From the NCBI GenBank assembly GCA_964404745.1, contig CAYOLG010000024.1, forward strand, positions 14,086 through 78,085: a DNA stretch of 64,000 nt. The letters are read 5' to 3'. The position numbers and the translations under genes were made by a program. The notes beneath the pieces are model-generated. The model ran no database searches. It was not told the origin of the DNA and saw nothing but the letters and a program-made list of their open reading frames with translations. Shown here in pieces: positions 36,922-45,931 of the stretch (positions within the stretch are counted from its first letter, which is position 1; each line of letters starts with the position of its first letter). This stretch comes from Pelagisphaera sp964404745 (lineage in GTDB: Bacteria > Verrucomicrobiota > Verrucomicrobiia > Opitutales > Opitutaceae).

Positions 36922-37230
36922 CGTCTAGGTTCTTTGAATTCGAATTCTGAAAAGAAGGCAGGAATCTACGTTTGTTTAAACTCCCGATGCAATCCTCGGG
37001 TTTCAAATTTGCTCGCTGGATTTCCTGTTGAACGAGAATTGCCGACAGCGCCCGGCTGTTATTTGTTCAAAAATCGGGGGCTCCCGCAAACAGGCGGCAA
37101 AAATCGCCGGACGAGCTAGGCAATTTTGCTCTTCTCACTAGTGGCTGGAATCTATCGGCCGAATCCCTCCCTGCTAATCAACAATTTACACAGTTGGCAC
37201 GTTTTTCGCTTGGCTTATGGCGAACTATTC
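36922..37230. other. Divergent intergenic region between gspG and the MamK-like group
   Basis: 309 bases without a recognised gene. It must serve both the T2SS operon (minus) and the plus-strand actin-linked group. Several AT-rich stretches are present; a sigma-54-like element near its right end is listed separately. A TTG-started extension of the plus-strand gene would reach to 37126 but adds residues with no sign of conservation. Confidence 0.5.
37195..37209 (+). promoter_or_regulatory. Candidate sigma-54 (-24/-12) promoter
   Basis: The sequence TGGCACG, four T's, then TCGC closely fits the sigma-54 consensus TGGCACG-N4-TTGC, with GG and GC separated by exactly ten bases. The predicted start of transcription, about 37221, leaves only ten bases before the ATG at 37231, which is unusually short and weakens the call. 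No enhancer-binding activator is encoded in the window. Confidence 0.28.
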
Positions 37231-37845
37231 ATGATCGCATCAAGCAAAGTTACCGAGCAAGCGGGAAACCGCTGGACCAAGATCGTCGAATGCTTCCGGT
37301 CCGCTTGCGTGCTTTACAAGGAAGGCGATGAAGCCGAGTCCCGGCGAATCATCAAAGAAGAACTCCCCGAACTCATTCGATCCTGGATCAAATTGCTGCC
37401 CAGCTCTCTCAAGAACGACGCTAAGGCCGACTTGCGGGACATGTTTGACCGAGAGCAGTCTATCGTAGATCAGGGAATTCGCCTGCGGAATGCCTATCGC
37501 GACACTTTGATCAAACGCATCATTCCCCAAGTCGAAGAGCAGGTAGCCGCCAAGTACCGGGATATCTATTTAAGAGAGCAGCAACGCCAATTTCGCGCTC
37601 ATCAAGATGGGGACGCCCGCAATCGACCTTGGGTTCAGACCGCCACTCACCATTCACGCATCGAGCGGGAGACGGGGGCAGGGCAAATCGCCATCGATGA
37701 CGTGACTAGCATGATAGACGCTGTCCAAAAAAGCGATTCCGAAGAGCTCGCGAATTCGGTTCTTCCACTTGGGGAGATCGTTGGATCGATCAACAACGCT
37801 AAAGTAAGCGACCTCTTAGAGCAACACGCCCCATCCGACCACTGA
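37231..37845 (+). CDS. Helical cytoplasmic protein of unknown function next to a MamK-like actin
   Basis: 204 residues from ATG 37231. No family recognised. It is predicted mostly helical, highly charged, with a coiled-coil-like middle (about 75-145, rich in Arg, Glu and Gln) and no signal or membrane segment. It lies 23 bases upstream of the actin-like gene on the same strand, so it may be a partner or regulator of the filament. The ATG is chosen over an upstream TTG that would add a non-conserved segment. Confidence 0.65.
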   Translation: MIASSKVTEQAGNRWTKIVECFRSACVLYKEGDEAESRRIIKEELPELIRSWIKLLPSSLKNDAKADLRDMFDREQSIVDQGIRLRNAYRDTLIKRIIPQVEEQVAAKYRDIYLREQQRQFRAHQDGDARNRPWVQTATHHSRIERETGAGQIAIDDVTSMIDAVQKSDSEELANSVLPLGEIVGSINNAKVSDLLEQHAPSDH

Positions 37846-37868
37846 AACCGGCCGAAAGTCCTCTTCCT

Positions 37869-39107
37869 ATGCGCCAAAGCTCTACTACATCCTTCGAAGA
37901 CAGCCTCGCTGCTAGCCAAGAATCTTCGTTTCTCGGATATCCAGTGCCCCAAGAATTGATTTCGACCGCGGACACGGACCAAGAAGCTGAGCTCTCGCCG
38001 AAACGATCCGAATTTAAATCGACAGCCTCAACGCCATCGAAACATGGGAAATCGCGTCCTGCTGGTTCGCTTTTCATCGGTCTCGACCTCGGGACGAGTC
38101 GCACTTGCGTTCAGGTCGTCTCTAAAGAGAATGATAGCCCTGATTACGTCGAGGAAATTCCTACTGTGGTCGGGTACCCAAGGGAAGGTATTCTTCCTGG
38201 AGTTCTTCCTGAAAACCGAACCGCGTTTTTCGGCGAAGAAGCGCTGAACCACAAACTCCACTTAAACTTGGTCTACCCGCTACAAAGCGGAGCGATAACG
38301 AATCTGGATGCCACCAGAGACTTTCTCGGCCACGTAAAAGAGCAAATCGGAGCCCACGAAGACGCAGAACTCAGAGCGGTTATCGGCATACCATCGAAAG
38401 CCGGAGAAAAAGCTCGGGAGAACCTCCGATTGGCCGCCACGCGAATTTTTGACCGATTGATTCTCATTCCAGAGCCGTTCTTGGCCGCTCTCGGATCGCG
38501 TCACGCGACGGATAATATCGATGCCATCGCAAATTCACTATTCGTCGACATAGGAGCTGGCTCGACGGATATCTGCCTAATTCAAGGCTGCTATCCTTCC
38601 GACGAAGACCAACTGTCCCTCAATTTCGCAGGCGACCAAGTCGACGAGATTATCCGGGAATCAATCTTAACCCAATATCCCGATTGCGGAATTTCAATTC
38701 CCAGGTGCCGAGACATCAAAGAACGTAACTCGTTCGTAGGCGAAGCTCACGGCCCCGTTTCGGCTCCCGTAATGGTTCGCGGAAAACTCAAGAGTCTCGA
38801 GGTATCAGAAGCGATCGAGCGCGGCTGCAATGAGTTGCTTCAAAACGTCTTTCAAGGATTGGAACTCCTTATCGAGCGGGCGGACCCAGAAAGCTTTCCG
38901 GGTCTTCTCCAGAACATCGTCATTACGGGAGGCGGCAGCCGCATACCGGGATTTGCCTCCAGCCTCCAAAGTCTTCTCAAGGAGGCCGGTTTCGACGGGT
39001 GCCGAGTCAACGAAGCGGGCAGTTCCTACAAGTGCTTGGTCTCCCTGGGAGCATCCATCGCCGCCCAACATGCCGAGGAGCGACAATGGCAGAATCTTTT
39101 AGGTTAG
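37869..39107 (+). CDS. MamK-like bacterial actin
   Basis: 412 residues. A polar N-terminal extension (about 1-66) precedes a complete actin fold. Phosphate-1 motif is at 69-81 (FIGLDLGTSRTC), phosphate-2 at 224-238 (FVDIGAGSTDICLI) and adenosine motif at 350-359 (IVITGGGSRIPG). Several stretches match MamK rather than MreB or FtsA: FFGEEALNHKL, SDEDQL after the phosphate-2 strand, and RDIKERNSFVGEAHG. MamK filaments arrange magnetosomes; no mam genes are near, so this is a relative with another cargo. Filament formation is inferred. Confidence 0.78.
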   Translation: MRQSSTTSFEDSLAASQESSFLGYPVPQELISTADTDQEAELSPKRSEFKSTASTPSKHGKSRPAGSLFIGLDLGTSRTCVQVVSKENDSPDYVEEIPTVVGYPREGILPGVLPENRTAFFGEEALNHKLHLNLVYPLQSGAITNLDATRDFLGHVKEQIGAHEDAELRAVIGIPSKAGEKARENLRLAATRIFDRLILIPEPFLAALGSRHATDNIDAIANSLFVDIGAGSTDICLIQGCYPSDEDQLSLNFAGDQVDEIIRESILTQYPDCGISIPRCRDIKERNSFVGEAHGPVSAPVMVRGKLKSLEVSEAIERGCNELLQNVFQGLELLIERADPESFPGLLQNIVITGGGSRIPGFASSLQSLLKEAGFDGCRVNEAGSSYKCLVSLGASIAAQHAEERQWQNLLG

Positions 39108-39444
39108 TGCAGTTACAGGTGATATTGGCCTAGGGGCAGGTTTGTAAGTGCAAGCGCTTTGTGGTGCAGGAATAGGATGGCGGGCTCCGCTTCTATCGGG
39201 GTCCGTCTTTCTGTTTTCGGCCGCCCCAGGCATTTATTGGCATCAGCCATTGGATTATTCATTCTGGCGGATGGCTTTGGGTAGCGGGGCGACCTCCGAA
39301 CACCCGCCTTCAAAGGCCGTACAAGCGATTCGCCCTAAGACATTTGCGGCAGGAGCCTCCATTCGAGTGATTTCTCTAGGATTTGCTACTTAAGAAAAAT
39401 ACTCCGCGACCGTAGTTCTAGGGAACAACACGAAGTTGAAGTAT
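39108..39444. other. Intergenic region between the actin-like gene and the response regulator
   Basis: 337 bases. A frame of 81 codons with a GTG start (39148-39393) crosses it but has no recognisable family. A GC-rich stretch around 39178-39215 is followed by T-rich sequence and could slow or end transcription, but the pairing is imperfect. A promoter for the response regulator should lie near the right end; none could be named with confidence. Confidence 0.4.
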
Positions 39445-40083
39445 ATGAAAAGCGTCGTAATTATAGAAGATCAAACTGCAATCAGGGAGATGGTTTCCGA
39501 ATTCATTTCGGTTCTACCAGGCTATGAGATTGTTGGTTCCTTCGGCAACGGCGAGGAAGGTCTGCAGGGATGCATCAAACTAAAGCCGGACACCGTCATT
39601 CTTGATATCGGTCTCCCTAAACTCAGCGGCACCGAGGTTCTTCGTGGACTGACGTTGCATGTGCCTGGTGTAAAGGTGCTAATTTTCTCCGGAAAAGCTA
39701 GCTCTGCCAACATCCGGGAACTCCTATCCGCAGGAGCTCAGGGATACGTCGACAAGATGGACGGTTTTGACGAATTCAAAAAAGCGCTAGACATCATTTC
39801 CGGGGGCGGAACCTTTATCGGCCCCAAAATGGCTAGCATCATGCGCTCCTTGATTCTCAATCCTGATTCCAGCTCTAGCGAGATTCCCCTCTCCGATCGC
39901 GAAAAGCAGATCCTGCAACTCGTCGCCGAAAGCTACTCAACGAAAGAGATCGCAGCTCGTCTCAGCATATCCGTCCGTACGGTGGACAACCACCGGACGA
40001 ATATTATGAGAAAGCTCAATCTCCACGATGTCGCCGGGCTGACGCGCTACGCGATAAAGAACGAGCTTATTTCGCTGGCTTAA
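39445..40083 (+). CDS. NarL/FixJ-type response regulator
   Basis: 212 residues from ATG 39445 (a TTG nine bases upstream is less likely). An N-terminal receiver domain has phospho-acceptor Asp54 (VILDIGLP) and Lys in the last strand region. The C-terminal LuxR helix-turn-helix (about 150-205) contains LSDREKQILQLV and SVRTVDNHRTNIMRKL. It should bind DNA when phosphorylated. The next plus-strand gene codes a hybrid histidine kinase, its likely partner, separated by 157 bases. Confidence 0.9.
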   Translation: MKSVVIIEDQTAIREMVSEFISVLPGYEIVGSFGNGEEGLQGCIKLKPDTVILDIGLPKLSGTEVLRGLTLHVPGVKVLIFSGKASSANIRELLSAGAQGYVDKMDGFDEFKKALDIISGGGTFIGPKMASIMRSLILNPDSSSSEIPLSDREKQILQLVAESYSTKEIAARLSISVRTVDNHRTNIMRKLNLHDVAGLTRYAIKNELISLA

Positions 40084-40240
40084 CCTGCGAATTCTTTTCC
40101 AGCAGAATCACAGCCAATCTTTACTATCTCGATCCCATCGGTTTCCAGATGGGCATTTACCAGGAAACCACGGATCGAGGATTTCTCCTCCCGCGATTTC
40201 GGGCCGAAACGGCTCAGCCCGCGCAACAATCAGTAAAACC

Positions 40241-42592
40241 ATGGATGCTAAACAACCAAAGACCTCTGGCGAATCACAGTCGGCGGGAGGCAGCACGCCA
40301 GTAAATTTCTTGCCAGGACACCGTCGCTTTTCGAGCGATTCAAAGCCCTCTTCCACGCGTTACAACCAAAGTCAACAGTCCTCGCCTAGTCCTCAATCTA
40401 CCCTGCCTCATCTGAATTGGGACCTCTTTCAAGATTTCAGTCTGTCGAGCGAAAATACGGCTTATACGCTCCACGACGGGTTCGGCCGTTTCCTCGATGC
40501 GACAGGAGAATCCAAAACGATCTGGAATCAGCCAAACGGAGAACTGCCAAAAGAGAGTATATTCGATCTCGTCGAGGATCCCAAAGCATTCAAAGCTTGG
40601 TTCAGCCGACTGGAACTTCCTCGAAAACAAGACGAAACCAAGATAAGAACCGTTCGGCAAAACGGATCCTCAAAACAAATCTACCTCAAACGCATACCGC
40701 TTTTTGTAGGCATCCACCCCGAACAGACGCGCATCGTCTTGAAAGCGGTCGTTTCGTCAGACCCTAACTCGAAAGCGGGTTCGACTGAGATTGATAGGGT
40801 TCTGCGATTCAGCTGCTCGTTCCACGGAAACTTGGACAGCGCCAATGATGCGTTCATCGCCACGCTCGGACTAGACAAGAGCAAGTTGAGATCCTCCAAC
40901 ATTATCGATAGCGTCCATCCCGACGACGCAGACCGTTTTTCCGAATATCTCACCAAGCGAAAGCCTGGCGAAGAAATAGCCATCCTGCAAATCCGATTCA
41001 AGATCGGAGACAGACTCGAACGCAGTCTACTTCTACACCCGCAACCATCGACTGAAGGACACGTTTTTAGAGCAGTCGATATAACCTTCCCTAAATCCGG
41101 AGTTGGGTCAATAGTGGACCGTTTGAACAACGGTTTGCCCGGGCGCTCGATCGCCGTCTTGGAGAAATCTAAGCTAGTCGACTCTAATTTGCTCTTCGAA
41201 ACGGAAACGGGTTTTGAGCCGGGCACGTTCAGCGAATCTCCGCTTTCGGAACTCCAAGGGGAAGCCACTGACAAGGATGCCGCTGACCTGCTCGCATCGG
41301 CACTGGAAAAGAGAACAGAATGCCATCGAGAAATCTTTCTGTATCGAAAATCTAATGATGGTTTCTGGGCGAAAGCGACCGTCCTGCCTTTGCGCGACGA
41401 AGAAGGGGCTTTCCGAGGTTCGGCCCTCGCTCTGGAAAACATTAGCCGGGAACGCGAAGCCGAAGGCCTCGCCGTGCGGCAAGAAACCCTACGCTCATTG
41501 GGCCAAATGGCCAGCGGCATCGCTCACGACTTTAACAATCTGCTCGCCCCCATTCTTGGCTTTTCCGAACTCCTCTTGAAGATGCCAGAGGACGGGCGAG
41601 ACAACGAGAAATTGGTGTCTTTTCTGGAAAAGATCAAAGTAGCGGCCCAAGACGGAGCAGCGGTTGTTAATCGATTGCGAGAATTCTACCGCTCCCAAGA
41701 CGATGAGATGGAGGCTGCCGTCGACATCGATCCCCATTCCTTGGCCCAACAAGTGAAAGACCTTACTCAGCATAGATGGAAAAGCCAAGCTGAGGCGAGA
41801 GGGGTGGATATCGACTTCCACGCCGATGTAACGACTCGCCATTGTCTGCACGGCAATGAATCAGAGATTCGGCAAGCTCTTTCCAATCTCGTTTTGAATG
41901 CCGCCGACGCAATCGAGAGCGATGGTTCAATAATCCTTACCATAGAAGATTTTCAAAAAAGTATACGTATTCTTATATCAGATACAGGCAAGGGTATGTC
42001 TGAAGAAGAGATTCTCAAATGCCAAGACCTTTATTACTCTACCAAAGGAAAATCCGGCACTGGGCTTGGGCTCTCAATAGTATCAAATATTGTCAAGCGC
42101 CATGGCGGGGAATTCCGGATCGAATCCGAGAAAGGTGTTGGATCCACGGTTAGCATAATTCTTCCAGCCAAGGAGACTGCACGTCCAGAAATAGCGCTTT
42201 CGACTTGCGAGATGAAACTGCGTCCATTGCGAGTGATGCTCGTTGATGACGAGGCGGTTCTTCTGGATGTAATCTCCGAATTGCTAGGCAACGGTGGCCA
42301 CGAGGTTGACAACTTCGAGTCCGGAGAGGACGCCGTTAAAGCGTTCGCTTCCAAACCCTACGATCTTGTCATAACCGATCGCGCCATGCCCAACATGACA
42401 GGCGGCGCCCTAGCTGAGAAAATCAAAGCCCTAAGTCCAAAAACGCCAATCGTCATGGTGACTGGATTTAGCGACATGATCAACTCCTCGGAGGGCAACC
42501 CCGAGAACGTCGATCTCGTTCTGGCGAAACCGGTCCCCCTCAATACGCTAAACCAGCGAATTTACGAACTCGTTGACCAACAACGAAACTAA
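40241..42592 (+). CDS. Cytoplasmic PAS hybrid sensor histidine kinase
   Basis: 783 residues without a membrane helix. Two or three PAS-like regions occupy about 65-400, the last one ending in a PAC-like segment (FRGSALALENISREREA). The HisKA segment holds the phospho-acceptor His429 (GIAHDFNNLLAP). The HATPase_c domain has DTGKGMSEEE and GTGLGLSIVSNIVKRHGG. A C-terminal receiver domain has Asp713 (ITDRAMPNMTGG). The signal sensed is unknown; soluble PAS kinases usually sense redox state or small ligands. It probably works with the upstream LuxR-type regulator. Confidence 0.9.
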   Translation: MDAKQPKTSGESQSAGGSTPVNFLPGHRRFSSDSKPSSTRYNQSQQSSPSPQSTLPHLNWDLFQDFSLSSENTAYTLHDGFGRFLDATGESKTIWNQPNGELPKESIFDLVEDPKAFKAWFSRLELPRKQDETKIRTVRQNGSSKQIYLKRIPLFVGIHPEQTRIVLKAVVSSDPNSKAGSTEIDRVLRFSCSFHGNLDSANDAFIATLGLDKSKLRSSNIIDSVHPDDADRFSEYLTKRKPGEEIAILQIRFKIGDRLERSLLLHPQPSTEGHVFRAVDITFPKSGVGSIVDRLNNGLPGRSIAVLEKSKLVDSNLLFETETGFEPGTFSESPLSELQGEATDKDAADLLASALEKRTECHREIFLYRKSNDGFWAKATVLPLRDEEGAFRGSALALENISREREAEGLAVRQETLRSLGQMASGIAHDFNNLLAPILGFSELLLKMPEDGRDNEKLVSFLEKIKVAAQDGAAVVNRLREFYRSQDDEMEAAVDIDPHSLAQQVKDLTQHRWKSQAEARGVDIDFHADVTTRHCLHGNESEIRQALSNLVLNAADAIESDGSIILTIEDFQKSIRILISDTGKGMSEEEILKCQDLYYSTKGKSGTGLGLSIVSNIVKRHGGEFRIESEKGVGSTVSIILPAKETARPEIALSTCEMKLRPLRVMLVDDEAVLLDVISELLGNGGHEVDNFESGEDAVKAFASKPYDLVITDRAMPNMTGGALAEKIKALSPKTPIVMVTGFSDMINSSEGNPENVDLVLAKPVPLNTLNQRIYELVDQQRN

Positions 42593-42707
42593 GGGCGTTC
42601 TTTTAGAGAGGCTCTAATTACAGCCGGACTACTTTGGAGTAGCGACCGATCACCGAGCGGTCACACGCTAGAATCGAAACCACCTCGGGCCTATCTGAAT
42701 TGTCCTC

Positions 42708-43637
42708 CTAAAGAAAATACCCTCGCTGCTTATCGCTGATCGGCAATTCGCATCGCTCCATCACTTTCAATAGGTCTTCCCAAGCAGCCCTCTTATCTCG
42801 TTTGCTGTCGTTGCGAAGAAGATACGACGGGTGGTAGGTTGGGATCATAGGCGTATTAGTGAACTCATGCCAAACGCCCTTTACTTCACTCAAGCTCCGA
42901 AACGAACCGTAACCCAGCAGCCCTTTGGCAGCAGTGGCCCCAAGGGCGACGATTATTTTTGGTTTCACGATCTCGATCTGCCCTACTAAGTAAGGCAGAC
43001 AGAAATCCATCTCTTCGCGCGTTGGTGGACGATTGCCGACACGCGTGGGGAGACTCGGACGCCAATTCATGATATTTCCTATATAAACCTGCTCGCGTTC
43101 CAAGCCCATCGCTTTGATCATCTTGTTGAGCAATTGGCCCGCCTTGCCCACAAATGGCTCGCCTTGCTCCTCCTCATCGCCACCCGGCGCTTCACCACAG
43201 AAGAATATATCCGCGTCCAAATTGCCCACGCCAAAAACGGTCTTAAACCCATTACGCGTGTTCTTCTGGCAAATCGGGCAATTCAAAACGATTTCCTTGA
43301 GAGCTTCCCAGCGTTTTACCTTGTCCCCTTCCGGAAGCGTAAAGGTGGGGGCCTTACCCATTTTCGAGTCGCCAGAGGTTGACTGGTTCGACTTTCCGGC
43401 AACATCTTCCTTTAGCAAGCGATTGAACTCCTCAGGGGAAGCCGACCGAATCCCGTCGGGAATTTGCGCGGCGATCGCTGTATTTGAAGCAGGATTGAAA
43501 TCCGCCTTCCCACCTTTATTTTCAGAGACAGACTTCTTTAGCAGTTGTACCGTTTCTTTAGATACGTTTACGTGTTCCACGCCTTCATCACGCAATCGTT
43601 TTAGCTCTTCAACTATAGCTTCCAACTCCGACTTCAT
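42708..43637 (-). CDS. Uracil-DNA glycosylase, family-4-like, with an incomplete Fe-S cysteine set
   Basis: 309 residues: a charged N-terminal extension of about 105 residues, then the glycosylase domain. Motif GEAPGGDEEEQGEPFVG (uracil-binding) and the C-terminal TYHPSYLLR (catalytic His loop) are typical of family 4. Of the four cysteines that hold the 4Fe-4S cluster in this family, Cys120, Cys123 and Cys213 are present; the third is replaced by Trp192 (NWRPS where family 4 has KCRPP). It removes uracil from DNA to start base-excision repair. It overlaps no gene and lies three bases downstream of ribE's stop region. Confidence 0.85.
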   Translation of the reverse strand: MKSELEAIVEELKRLRDEGVEHVNVSKETVQLLKKSVSENKGGKADFNPASNTAIAAQIPDGIRSASPEEFNRLLKEDVAGKSNQSTSGDSKMGKAPTFTLPEGDKVKRWEALKEIVLNCPICQKNTRNGFKTVFGVGNLDADIFFCGEAPGGDEEEQGEPFVGKAGQLLNKMIKAMGLEREQVYIGNIMNWRPSLPTRVGNRPPTREEMDFCLPYLVGQIEIVKPKIIVALGATAAKGLLGYGSFRSLSEVKGVWHEFTNTPMIPTYHPSYLLRNDSKRDKRAAWEDLLKVMERCELPISDKQRGYFL

Positions 43638-43640
43638 CGT

Positions 43641-44237
43641 TTATCGATCTTGGCTTAAAAGGATCTTTTCTGCGTATTTCGCCAGCAAATCGAATTCGAG
43701 ATTTACGGCATCGCCTTTTTTTCGATCCCCGAGATTCGTCATCTCCAAGGTGTGAGGAATGAGCCATATGCTGATCACCCTATCAACCACTTCAGCGATC
43801 GTCAGGGATATCCCGTCGACCGCTATGCACCCTTTATAAACCAGGTATTTCCTGAAAGGCTTCGGCGCCTCGATTCTGAGCAGCACATCCCGCCCTTTGT
43901 GCCGGATTTCCTCTATCTTGCCAACGCAATCGACATGGCCCGTGACGAAATGTCCGCCCAACCTTCCATCGTGTCGCAGACTGCGCTCCAGATTAACTTT
44001 CGATCCCAGGTCGACGTCTTTCAAATTCGTAACGAGCCGCGTCTCTTCTAGCACATCAAAAACCAATGTATGCTCGCTTTTCTCGGTAACCGACAAGCAA
44101 CAGCCATTAACGGCAATACTATCGCCTATCTTGAGGTCTTCGGAAACCAGTATTCCCCTCAGTTTCAAGCGCCAGCTTTCTGGCTGCACGTGAAAACTCA
44201 ATACCTCGCCAGTTTCTTCGACTAGTCCCGTAAACAT
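43641..44237 (-). CDS. ribE: Riboflavin synthase, alpha subunit
   Basis: 198 residues, usual length. It joins two 6,7-dimethyl-8-ribityllumazine molecules to make riboflavin. The start MFTGLVEETGEV and two tandem lumazine-binding domains are visible: GGHFVTGHVDCVG in the first and the SLTIAEV and LIPHTLEMTNLG part in the second. No FMN riboswitch was seen upstream. The UDG gene follows three bases after its stop. Confidence 0.95.
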   Translation of the reverse strand: MFTGLVEETGEVLSFHVQPESWRLKLRGILVSEDLKIGDSIAVNGCCLSVTEKSEHTLVFDVLEETRLVTNLKDVDLGSKVNLERSLRHDGRLGGHFVTGHVDCVGKIEEIRHKGRDVLLRIEAPKPFRKYLVYKGCIAVDGISLTIAEVVDRVISIWLIPHTLEMTNLGDRKKGDAVNLEFDLLAKYAEKILLSQDR

Positions 44238-44340
44238 TTACCGCCTACTATTTCCTTTCCGCCAGATTGCGCAATGGATTTTCCCGAAAGGCGACCATCC
44301 TTTGGAAATAAACAATCCCGACGCAAGCCGAGCGAGCCTC

Positions 44341-44380
44341 TCAAATAAAAAGCTGGGCTCCGACTCACCGGGGCCCAGCT
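44341..44380 (-). terminator. Intrinsic terminator of the Gfo/Idh/MocA gene
   Basis: On the minus strand the arms AGCTGGGC and GCCCAGCT (44380-44373 and 44358-44351) form a perfect eight-pair stem, followed by TTTTATTTGA (complement of 44341-44350). It lies 25 bases past the stop of the oxidoreductase gene and separates it from ribE. Confidence 0.8.
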
Positions 44381-44405
44381 GAAAATCCATCCTGAAATAG
44401 GGACG

Positions 44406-45848
44406 CTAAACCTTGGCGGGCACCTCGTACTCTTTACGGTACTTGCGCTTGAGATGCTTATTGGCTTGGCGATGTCCGTTGCCGCCTACAAATCGCTCAG
44501 CATCAGCATCGAATTTCAGTTCATTGCCCACTTTCCAAAGCTCTTTGGACTGGTCGACACTCCATTCTTCCAGTTGAGCATGGAAGCGGCCGTGGGCTTC
44601 TTCTAACAAGGCGTCTTGAGTTGCGAATTTCGCGGTAGCCTCGCCATCGGCCTCTTCGCCTTCGATGTAGGAAATATTTCCCAGATGGGCTAAACAGCTC
44701 GACTTATAGGCACTTTCCAGATGGGACGCTACGTCCGCTTCCTTCCGGCTATTCACCGCTCTAATGAAGGCAGGGAAATGATCGAATCCGCCATCGCCCT
44801 TGAACGCTTTAAGCTTCTTCCCATCGTTATCGTAAACGATCCCGCCGCCACGACCGCCGCGGAATTCGCCTCCCTCGCAAGAGACAATGACTCCCACGCG
44901 GCTTCCTTTGAAATTTGGAGCGCTATTCAATTCCGGTTTAACCCAAAGGTTTCTCACTTCGAAGATGGCTGGAACGCCACCCCAATCGAAGGTTGTGATA
45001 CCCATATTAGGAGTATTTCCGGCATCATTCCAACCGAACCTGCCTCCGAAGGATTGAACCTGCACCGGATGATCGGGATCGCCCAAAACCCACCGCATTA
45101 AGTCTAGCTCGTGCGGGCCCTGGTTACCCAAGTCCCCATTGCCGGTGTTGAAGTCCCAGTGCCAATCGTAATGCAATCTCGGGCGATAAAGGTCCTGGTG
45201 TTCGGCCGGCCCGAGCCACATATCGTAATCCACGGATTCAGGCGGCACCAACGGGCTGTCGATCTTCCCTATGCTTTCGCGATTTCGGTAGCACAATCCG
45301 CGAACCAATTTAATCTCCCCTATGTTGCCCGCGTGGATCCAAGGAAAGGCCTCGTTCAATCCCACATCAGACCGGTTCTGGAATCCAGCTTGCACGATTC
45401 TGCCGTACTGCTGGGCAGCTTTAACCATTTGCCGGCCTTCCCAAACCGAGTGGCAAACCGGCTTTTCGACGTAGACGTCCTTCCCTGCCTGGCATCCCCA
45501 AATGGTCTGCAAAGCGTGCCAATGATTTGGCGTGGTCAACACCACAGCATCAACGTCATTTCGTTCAAGCAGCTTCCTGTAGTCGGTCTCTTGACTAACA
45601 GTGACGCCGTAATCTTTATCGACGTCTGCAGCCCGTTCCGCCAAGACATCCGTGTCCACGTCGCACAAAGCTACAAGGCGAGCCCCCTCGGTTCGAAAGA
45701 CGTCTTTAATCAGGCTTTTGCCTCGCCCGCGAAGACCGACTACAGCAATGCGTATGTCTCCATTGGCCGCTTTGGCCCAACTGGGGATGATGGCGAAGGC
45801 GCTCGTAGCCAGCGCAGAGGCTTTAATGAATTTCCGGCGAGATAACAT
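44406..45848 (-). CDS. Tat-exported Gfo/Idh/MocA family oxidoreductase
   Basis: 480 residues. The N-terminus SRRKFIKASALATSAFA is a Tat signal, so the folded protein with bound NAD(P) is exported. A Rossmann domain starts at about 30 (IAVVGLRGRGKSL), with TPNHWHALQT and the typical EKPVCHS (catalytic-site Lys). The C-terminal alpha/beta domain contains DWHWDFNTGNGDLGNQGPHE. Such exported oxidoreductases are common in Planctomycetota and Verrucomicrobiota and act on sugars or sugar derivatives; the substrate is unknown. It is a single-gene unit with a terminator. Confidence 0.9.
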   Translation of the reverse strand: MLSRRKFIKASALATSAFAIIPSWAKAANGDIRIAVVGLRGRGKSLIKDVFRTEGARLVALCDVDTDVLAERAADVDKDYGVTVSQETDYRKLLERNDVDAVVLTTPNHWHALQTIWGCQAGKDVYVEKPVCHSVWEGRQMVKAAQQYGRIVQAGFQNRSDVGLNEAFPWIHAGNIGEIKLVRGLCYRNRESIGKIDSPLVPPESVDYDMWLGPAEHQDLYRPRLHYDWHWDFNTGNGDLGNQGPHELDLMRWVLGDPDHPVQVQSFGGRFGWNDAGNTPNMGITTFDWGGVPAIFEVRNLWVKPELNSAPNFKGSRVGVIVSCEGGEFRGGRGGGIVYDNDGKKLKAFKGDGGFDHFPAFIRAVNSRKEADVASHLESAYKSSCLAHLGNISYIEGEEADGEATAKFATQDALLEEAHGRFHAQLEEWSVDQSKELWKVGNELKFDADAERFVGGNGHRQANKHLKRKYRKEYEVPAKV

Positions 45849-45931
45849 ATGTTTTCAGGGTTAAATTTGTGTGGGTTCAAACATAGACGGCGTTTGCTGG
45901 CAATCGAAATCAGAGGCTCGGCCGAGAGCCG

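Noticed and set aside
37126..37230. TTG-started N-terminal extension of the helical protein next to the actin
   Set aside because: The added residues look non-coding and the ATG at 37231 gives a plausible start; the region probably holds promoters.
39148..39393. 81-codon frame with GTG start between the actin-like gene and the response regulator
   Set aside because: No recognisable family or start signal; likely chance.
42641..42665. Five-pair hairpin between the hybrid kinase and UDG genes
   Set aside because: Short stem and no T-run on either strand; not good enough for a terminator.
44238..44340. FMN riboswitch upstream of ribE
   Set aside because: The conserved RFN elements were not found.
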